Assembly (NCBI GenBank): GCA_009777335.1
Contig: WRMC01000007.1
Span: forward strand, 56,886-120,885
Length of the DNA: 64,000 nucleotides
Source of the DNA: Treponema sp.
Lineage (GTDB): Bacteria > Spirochaetota > Spirochaetia > Treponematales > Breznakiellaceae
Direction: 5' to 3'
Shown: positions 58,953-64,000 of the stretch, piece after piece
Numbering within the stretch: the first letter of the stretch is position 1
Layout of the letters: each line of letters begins with the position of its first letter
The notes under the pieces: model-generated
What the model was told of the DNA's origin: nothing
Database searches by the model: none
The model's input: the letters and a program-made list of their open reading frames with translations, nothing else
Program-made: the position numbers and the translations under genes

Positions 58953-59984
58953 CTAGTACTGCATGATGCTCTCGGCATCAAAGCTAAGCAGCACCGAAGA
59001 GCCCGTGTCGAAGAGGGTTCGGCCGCTGTTTTTTTCCATCACCCTTAGGTCCTGGCCCAGGGCATCGAGGCTGTACTTTATCGAAGTGCCGTAGTACTCG
59101 TAGCCCTTCACTATGGCCTCGCAGAAGAGCTCCCCCTCCCGGGCCTTGTAGTTCCGGGCTTCCTCCCCTCCGTACATGTGGATCCGCTCAAGGCGTATAT
59201 AGTTGTTCCTTCTTTCATCTACCCCAGGGAGCTTGGAGGCCCCGGTCTTGCAGAGGAAGTCCTTGCCCAGGGGGTTTATATCCCCGATAAAGTTGGACAC
59301 GAACTCGGTGGCCGACCGGTTGTATATATCATCGGGCCGGCCCACCTGCTCAATCTGTCCCTTGTTGAAGACCGCAATCCTGTCCGAGAGGGTCAGGGCC
59401 TCCTCCTGATCGTGGGTCACATAGATGGTGGTGATCCCAAACTTCCGCTGGAGATCCTTTAGCTCCTTCCTCATCTGGACCCGCAATTTTGCATCCAGAT
59501 TCGAGAGGGGCTCGTCCAGGCAGATGATGGCCGGGGAGGTGACCAGGGCCCTGGCTATGGCCACCCGCTGCTGCTGTCCCCCCGAGAGCTGGGAGACCTT
59601 GCGCTTCAGCATCTGGGCGTCCAGGTCCACCTTGATGGCCATCTCTTCGACCCTTAGGGTGATTTCGTGCTTGGGCACCTTCTTTACCCTTAGGCCAAAG
59701 GCAATGTTTTCATAGACCGACATGGTGGGAAAGAGGGCATAGCTCTGGAAGACCATCCCTATGTTCCGCTTCTCTACCGGGGCATGGGTAATGTCCCGGC
59801 CCTTGATACTGACCCTTCCTCCGCTGGGTTTTACAAACCCCGTGATGGTCCGCAGGGTGGTGGTTTTCCCGCAGCCCGAGGGACCGAGGAAAGTGAAGAA
59901 CTCCCCCTCCTCAATGTTCAGGTTGATGTCCCTCAGGGCCAGGAAATCACCAAACCGCACTTCTATGTGTGATAGGCCTATCAT
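58953..59984 (-). CDS. ABC importer ATPase
   Basis: 343 residues. Walker A GPSGCGKTT, Q-loop VFQSYALFP, signature LSGGQQQRVAIARAL, Walker B ICLDEPLSNLDAK and the switch His in IYVTHDQEEAL are all intact. The C-terminal about 100 residues form a TOBE-like domain, as in FbpC/PotA-type importers. It sits between the binding-protein and permease genes, gaps 23 and 9 bases. It powers the uptake complex on the cytoplasmic side. Confidence 0.93.
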   Translation of the reverse strand: MIGLSHIEVRFGDFLALRDINLNIEEGEFFTFLGPSGCGKTTTLRTITGFVKPSGGRVSIKGRDITHAPVEKRNIGMVFQSYALFPTMSVYENIAFGLRVKKVPKHEITLRVEEMAIKVDLDAQMLKRKVSQLSGGQQQRVAIARALVTSPAIICLDEPLSNLDAKLRVQMRKELKDLQRKFGITTIYVTHDQEEALTLSDRIAVFNKGQIEQVGRPDDIYNRSATEFVSNFIGDINPLGKDFLCKTGASKLPGVDERRNNYIRLERIHMYGGEEARNYKAREGELFCEAIVKGYEYYGTSIKYSLDALGQDLRVMEKNSGRTLFDTGSSVLLSFDAESIMQY

Positions 59985-60007
59985 GGCGTTTTCCTTTTTT
60001 GTAATGT

Positions 60008-61084
60008 TTATGGCATGTAGTGGAGCATGATCCGCTCCACCCAGGCATCGATGTTCCGGGCCACCAGGGCCCAGTCTATGCTCTGGGCCGGCAGGGCCGC
60101 CACTTCCTGACTAAAGAGGTTGGCCCGGTGGACTGCTCCGGTATTGGCCGGGATGGTGGAGAACATTTCGGCCCACTCCCCCTGGACCTCGGCGCTGCCG
60201 AACCAGTCCACAAAGAGCCGGGCCTCGTCGGTGTTCCGGGTGCCCTTGACTATGGCCACCCCCTCGACCACGAAGGGGATCCCCAGGGGGGGGACCACAT
60301 AGCCGGTCCGGGTGCCGTACTGGCGGTCCCGGTCTTCTACCCCGCTGGACCACATCTGGCCCATCTGCACCGCTACAGACGGATTGGTGATCTGGGCGTA
60401 GAGGTCTACGCCGGTTTCGCTGGGCCTCCCATGGCGGAAGTAGGCTTCGATTTCCCGCCAGCCCTCGTCTGAGATTCCAAGGTCCCCCTGGGGGTCCGCG
60501 TAACGGGTGAGGATGCCGGAGATGACCACCCGGGGGGTGCCGCCGGTGAGGGCCGATTGAAATTCATAGCGGCCGTGGAAGCGGCTGTCCCGCCAGAAGT
60601 CCATCCAGTCTCCGGGGGCCTCCTGGGGAGATACCTGGTGGAGGTCGTAGACCAAAAGGATCCCCTGCTTGACGATGGCGTGGTAGTAGCCGTCTTGGTG
60701 GTTGAGCCCCGGGGCAACCTCCCTGGCCCAGACCGGCACATAGGGGATAAAGAGGTCTTCGGCTATGAGGGATTCCCAGATGATGGCGTTAAGACCGAAG
60801 ACCACATCGGCGATGGGGGCGTTCAGTTCTGCCAGGAGCCGGTTCTGTATGGCCGCCGCCCCGGCCTCCAGGACCTGGATGCGGAAACCCGCCTGGGCGG
60901 CCCGGTCCTCGAGCCATTCGGCCCTTCCATCGGAACCGGAGTTGGTATAGACCACCAGGGCTACCCCGGTGCCGGGCCCGGTCTGTCTGGGGATTTGGCC
61001 GTTGCCGTTGGCATGGCGGTCGCAGGCAGAAAAGATAAGGGCCGAAGATAGCAGGACCGATAGCAGGATCTGTGTTTTTTTCAT
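60008..61084 (-). CDS. ABC importer substrate-binding lipoprotein
   Basis: 358 residues. The lipoprotein signal ends ALIFSACDRH. The body (LVVYTNSGSDGRAEWLEDRA, then AAIQNRLLAELNAPIADVVFG, PVWAREVAPGL) fits the iron(III)/thiamine/2-aminoethylphosphonate cluster of periplasmic binding proteins, whose members read LVVYT and have a DVVFG motif. No tyrosine pair typical of ferric binding is obvious, so iron cannot be asserted. First gene of a three-gene operon. A 16-bp palindrome lies upstream. Confidence 0.87.
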   Translation of the reverse strand: MKKTQILLSVLLSSALIFSACDRHANGNGQIPRQTGPGTGVALVVYTNSGSDGRAEWLEDRAAQAGFRIQVLEAGAAAIQNRLLAELNAPIADVVFGLNAIIWESLIAEDLFIPYVPVWAREVAPGLNHQDGYYHAIVKQGILLVYDLHQVSPQEAPGDWMDFWRDSRFHGRYEFQSALTGGTPRVVISGILTRYADPQGDLGISDEGWREIEAYFRHGRPSETGVDLYAQITNPSVAVQMGQMWSSGVEDRDRQYGTRTGYVVPPLGIPFVVEGVAIVKGTRNTDEARLFVDWFGSAEVQGEWAEMFSTIPANTGAVHRANLFSQEVAALPAQSIDWALVARNIDAWVERIMLHYMP

Positions 61085-61120
61085 AATTCACCTCGTACAG
61101 TTTTTTAAATATGAGGCCAA

Positions 61121-61136
61121 ACTAACGTATGTTAGT
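61121..61136 (-). promoter_or_regulatory. Palindrome upstream of ABC importer operon
   Basis: ACTAAC-GTAT-GTTAGT, a perfect inverted repeat about 37 bases before the start of the binding-protein gene. Probably an operator; regulator unknown. Confidence 0.5.
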
Positions 61137-61237
61137 AAGCACCCCCCTTAAACTATAGTAGAGGTGATTCCAGAGATCAAGGAAAATAATGAAAAATTTT
61201 GTGAAAAAACTATTTTTTAGTGTTTCCCATCAGCCGT

Positions 61238-61298
61238 GGAAAAACCGCCACGCGGTTTTTCCAAGCTCAAAAGGCAACCTTATGGTTGCCTTTTGAGC
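61238..61298 (-). terminator. Twin hairpins after carboxylesterase gene
   Basis: Minus strand: a 15-bp perfect stem with 4-base loop (61265-61298) begins at the base after the TAG stop. A second hairpin (GGAAAAACCG...CGGTTTTTCC, 61238-61262) follows. These should end the esterase operon. Confidence 0.7.
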
Positions 61299-62882
61299 CT
61301 AATACATCCAGGCGCGGAGCTCCTCCTCGTCTTCGTCCACCACCCGCATCCGGGCGGCCATGTCCACCGGTGGGGTTGCCTTCTTCAAGAGATCCAGCAG
61401 TTCCGCTTCGTAGTCCACCCTGATCTCGGTCTTCCTATCGAATACTATCGTAGCTTTGTTCTCCGGGGTATAGGCCGGCCACTTGATCATGTTCTTGTGG
61501 TTCGGGTCTCCGGTCCGGGCAAAGGCCACAAAGGCCCCGGCCATCTCTTCCTCCAGTTTCTCGGTCACCCCCTGGATATTACAGATGGGCACCAGGGCGG
61601 AGTTGTGGAAAAAGAAGGGGATGTCCGAGCAGTGCCAGGCGGGCTTCCCGTAGTCGTAGTCAAAGTCCAGGGCGAACATGTAGGAGTAGAAGGGGGCCGA
61701 GGCTTCCTTCGATTTAATGTCCGCATATTTTAATGTGGCGGGCCGGAAGAGGCCGTCCACCAGAGCCAGGTCCACCTCGTTCTTTCCGGGGTAGGCCTTC
61801 TTAAAGAGCCGGATGAGTTCGTCCGTATGTTCACCGTAGCGTTTAAAAAGGATCTCTCGTCTTTCTTCTGGGCTCAAGCTGTCCTTGTTGGGGGTGCCGG
61901 GGGCAAAGGCAAACTCGGCGATGACGGTCCCCGCCATGGTGGGAATGGTTTTCGAGAAGGCCGAGAAGCCTACATCGAAGACATCCCCGGTGTACCAGTC
62001 GTTTTTCTGGGGGCCCCAGCCCACGTTTTTTCCTTCCTTGCGGAACTTGCGGTTTACCCGGTTAAAGGCCTTGGCGAGGACCGCAAAGTTGATCTTTTCG
62101 AGCTTCGCTACTTCATCTTCTTTCATGTCCAATTCTTTGAGGATTTCCCTCACCACCTCGGCGTGATCTACGTTCCCCCCCATGTTCATCTCGGCGATGC
62201 CGCTCATGACTATGGCCTTGTGGAAGAGCCCTTCGGCCTCGGGGATTTGGCCCAGGGTGGTGACCTTCATGCCCCCGCCGGACTGGCCAAAGACCGTGAC
62301 GTTTCCGCTGTCGCCGCCGAAGGCTTCGATGTTTTCCTTTATCCATTTAAGGGATTCTACGATGTCGGCCATCCCTGCGTTTACCGAGTTGGCATATTGT
62401 TTTCCAAAGGCGCTCAGGTCGAAGTAGCCCAGGATGTTGAGCCGGTGATTGATCGACACCACCACCACGTCCCCGTAGACTGCCAGGTTTTCGCCCTCGT
62501 AGGCCACCTGCTCGATGGAGGAGCCGGCGGAAAAGCCGCCCCCGTGGAGCCAGACCATGACGGGCTTCTTGGCCTTGGGGTCCAGGCTGCGGCTCCAGAT
62601 GTTGAGGTACTGGCAGTGCTCGCTGGCGGGCCAGAAGCGGTGGGGGATCAGGATCTCCCCAGAGGGCATGGGGTTATCCAGAAGGGGGCAGATGGGGCCG
62701 TAGCTGAGGGCGTCCTTGACCCCCTCCCAGCTCTCCACCGGGGTGGGGGGCATAAACCGCTTGGCCTGGGCGTAGCGGATCCCATGGAAGGTGTAGGTTC
62801 CGTCGAGGATGAAGCCCCGGATCTTTCCTTTGGTAGTTTGAACCACCGGTTCGGTGGCGGTACAGATGAATTTTCTCGGCAT
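61299..62882 (-). CDS. Type-B carboxylesterase/lipase family enzyme
   Basis: 527 residues, typical for the family. The nucleophile elbow is VTVFGQSGGGM. The oxyanion HGGG is in VWLHGGGFSAGSS. The catalytic His is expected in PAWHCSDIPFFF. No signal peptide is seen, so it is probably cytoplasmic and acts on soluble esters. It sits 9 bases after the acetyl esterase gene and ends at twin hairpins. AGGAGA precedes the ATG. Substrates such as acyl or feruloyl esters are possible; none is proven. Confidence 0.88.
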   Translation of the reverse strand: MPRKFICTATEPVVQTTKGKIRGFILDGTYTFHGIRYAQAKRFMPPTPVESWEGVKDALSYGPICPLLDNPMPSGEILIPHRFWPASEHCQYLNIWSRSLDPKAKKPVMVWLHGGGFSAGSSIEQVAYEGENLAVYGDVVVVSINHRLNILGYFDLSAFGKQYANSVNAGMADIVESLKWIKENIEAFGGDSGNVTVFGQSGGGMKVTTLGQIPEAEGLFHKAIVMSGIAEMNMGGNVDHAEVVREILKELDMKEDEVAKLEKINFAVLAKAFNRVNRKFRKEGKNVGWGPQKNDWYTGDVFDVGFSAFSKTIPTMAGTVIAEFAFAPGTPNKDSLSPEERREILFKRYGEHTDELIRLFKKAYPGKNEVDLALVDGLFRPATLKYADIKSKEASAPFYSYMFALDFDYDYGKPAWHCSDIPFFFHNSALVPICNIQGVTEKLEEEMAGAFVAFARTGDPNHKNMIKWPAYTPENKATIVFDRKTEIRVDYEAELLDLLKKATPPVDMAARMRVVDEDEEELRAWMY

Positions 62883-62891
62883 GTGTATCTC

Positions 62892-63848
62892 CTATAATCC
62901 CAGCATAAAGGTGATCACCCTATCCATGTGCCCCGGCGCTTCTTCGTGGGCAAAGTCGGGGTAGAGGAGGATCTCCTTGGGGGATTCGATTTTATTATAC
63001 ACCGCAAATTGGGTGGATGGGGGAGTGATGGTGTCCATGAGTCCGGTCTGCATAAAGACCTGGGCCTTTATTCGGGGGGCCAGAAATTGGATATCGATGT
63101 AGCCCAGGGTGGTGAAAATTTCCTCCTCCCTCTGGTGGAGGGGATCGAAGCGGCGGAAGTAGTCCCCCAGCTCGAAGTAGGCATCCTTGGCCAGGTCCAT
63201 CTCCCAGACCCGCCGGTAATCCGAGAGGAAGGGATATATGGGGGCGATGCGCTTTATCTTTGGCTCCAGGGCCGCGGCGACTATGCAAAGGGCACCCCCC
63301 TGGGAGGCTCCAACGCAGCCCAGGCGCTCCGAATCGATCTCATCGAAACTGCCCAGGACCCGGGTCAACTGGGCCGTATCCAGAAAGACATGGCGCATGG
63401 TCAAGTTATCCGGCCCGTCATCAAGGCCCCGGATGATAAGGCCCCGCATGGTGGTACCCTTCACCCCCCCGGGGTCTTCGCTTAGGCCCCCCTGACCCCG
63501 GCAATCCATGGCGGCCACCGCCATCCCCGCCGCCGCAAAGGGAAGAAGCCGGTACCAGTCGGGGGACCCATTGGTGTAGCCGTGAAAGTAAAGGATGGTC
63601 GGAGCAGGGGAAGTGAGCCCCGCGGGCCGGACATACTTGGCGTGGATCTGGGCCCCCCTTACCCCGGTGAACCACAAGTCAAAGCAGTCCACTCCGGGGC
63701 ATGTAAAGCCGGCAGGAACCAGGCGAGCCTCCGGGGGGGTCCCCTCGAGTTCGGCCAGGGCCCTTTCCCAGTAGGCATCGTAGTCAGAGGGCCGGGGGTT
63801 CCGCCCCTGGTACTTGTAGAGTTCGGGGATAGGAAGGTCTATGTTCAT
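62892..63848 (-). CDS. Acetyl xylan esterase/cephalosporin-C deacetylase (CE7)
   Basis: 318 residues, the CE7 length. The opening has PELYKYQGRNPRPSDYDAYW. Motifs are DCRGQGGLSEDPGG (RGQGG), GCVGASQGGAL (Ser), an Asp in LMDTITPPSTQF and a His in DFAHEEAPGHMD. CE7 enzymes remove acetyl groups from xylo-oligosaccharides inside the cell, fitting use of plant-derived sugars. Second gene of the set; a partial gene precedes it by 11 bases. Confidence 0.92.
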   Translation of the reverse strand: MNIDLPIPELYKYQGRNPRPSDYDAYWERALAELEGTPPEARLVPAGFTCPGVDCFDLWFTGVRGAQIHAKYVRPAGLTSPAPTILYFHGYTNGSPDWYRLLPFAAAGMAVAAMDCRGQGGLSEDPGGVKGTTMRGLIIRGLDDGPDNLTMRHVFLDTAQLTRVLGSFDEIDSERLGCVGASQGGALCIVAAALEPKIKRIAPIYPFLSDYRRVWEMDLAKDAYFELGDYFRRFDPLHQREEEIFTTLGYIDIQFLAPRIKAQVFMQTGLMDTITPPSTQFAVYNKIESPKEILLYPDFAHEEAPGHMDRVITFMLGL

Positions 63849-63859
63849 GGCGAGGGCTC

Positions 63860-64000
63860 CTATAGGTTATCGAGTTGAATTTCTTTTCCGGTACGAAGAA
63901 TTTCTTTTACAAAGGGGTTGTCATTGTACAGTTCCGAGGTAGGAAAGGCATTGGGTTCGATGAGTACGAGTTTATCATATTTTGTCTTTAAATAGAAAAG
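63860..64000 (-). CDS. C-terminal 46 residues of an unidentified protein
   Basis: The minus-strand frame is open from base 64000 to a TAG at 63860-63862. The tail (YDKLVLIEPNAFPTSE, then NPFVKEILRTGKEI) resembles the end of minimal nucleotidyltransferase-type or similar small proteins, but that is a weak guess. It is probably the gene upstream of the CE7 esterase in the same transcript. Confidence 0.45.
   Translation of the reverse strand, partial: LFYLKTKYDKLVLIEPNAFPTSELYNDNPFVKEILRTGKEIQLDNL

Overview
This 64 kb window is a stretch of chromosome from a bacterium whose gene content looks like a free-living or gut-associated spirochaete of the Treponema/Breznakiella group. That placement is an inference: it rests on the many lipoproteins with an S/A-C lipobox, the large InlB-repeat/GLUG lipoproteins, the fermentative and carbohydrate-linked genes, and general sequence character. 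No rRNA, tRNA or other decisive marker lies in the window. Coding density is high and both strands are used. I saw no transposase, phage or CRISPR.

Layout. 1-9.1 kb: two adjacent giant repeat surface proteins (InlB B-repeats plus GLUG motifs), the first cut by the window edge. 9.2-13.2 kb: a PIN-domain toxin-like pair, an APH-fold kinase, and a six-FN3 lipoprotein. 13.6-24.0 kb: housekeeping and metabolic genes (malQ, metK, an ArfB-like factor, a VOC protein, a thioesterase, an MFS-HEAT fusion, an oligoendopeptidase F, an LEA14-type lipoprotein, an MBL-fold hydrolase). 24.0-27.3 kb: a toxin-antitoxin-rich patch (Phd/PIN, an orphan antitoxin-like gene, BrnT/BrnA) with an ankyrin protein and an ATP-grasp-like protein. 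27.4-34 kb: a MATE exporter, a repeat-filled intergenic region, a sulfatase divergent from its radical-SAM maturase, and hipBA. 34-45 kb: epmA, murD, a DUF2804 protein, two hybrid histidine kinases, a LarA-type racemase, and a CPBP protease. 45-51.6 kb: a minus-strand operon-like run (GCL-like ThDP enzyme, iron alcohol dehydrogenase, four-carbon acid sugar kinase, LysA-like, Ddh). 52.4-55.7 kb: a glycosidase-like protein coupled to galactokinase. 55.7-61.1 kb: a predicted outer-membrane barrel and a ferric/polyamine-type ABC importer. 61.3-64 kb: two carbohydrate or carboxyl esterases and the end of another gene.

The most unusual content is not protein-coding. A dispersed element of about 270-285 bp occurs three times (13283-13568, 29268-29537, and inverted at 51663-51930). 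It has terminal inverted repeats around ATCTCGYCACC. Inside them lies a 33-nt helix that is preserved in all copies, with many G-U pairs and at least one compensatory U-A to C-G change. This suggests an RNA-like fold with a defined sense strand, spread as a MITE-like element. At two loci it is joined to a second inverted-repeat element and a third hairpin module, and these fill the whole intergenic space. A second oddity is an in-frame 75-bp (25-residue) tandem repeat inserted in the sulfatase maturase.

How the genes work together: the sulfatase, esterases, glycosidase-like protein, galactokinase, amylomaltase and ABC importer fit scavenging of sulfated or acetylated plant or host glycans. 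The two hybrid kinases and several palindromic operators suggest local control. Five toxin-antitoxin-like loci mark 9-34 kb as accessory in flavour.
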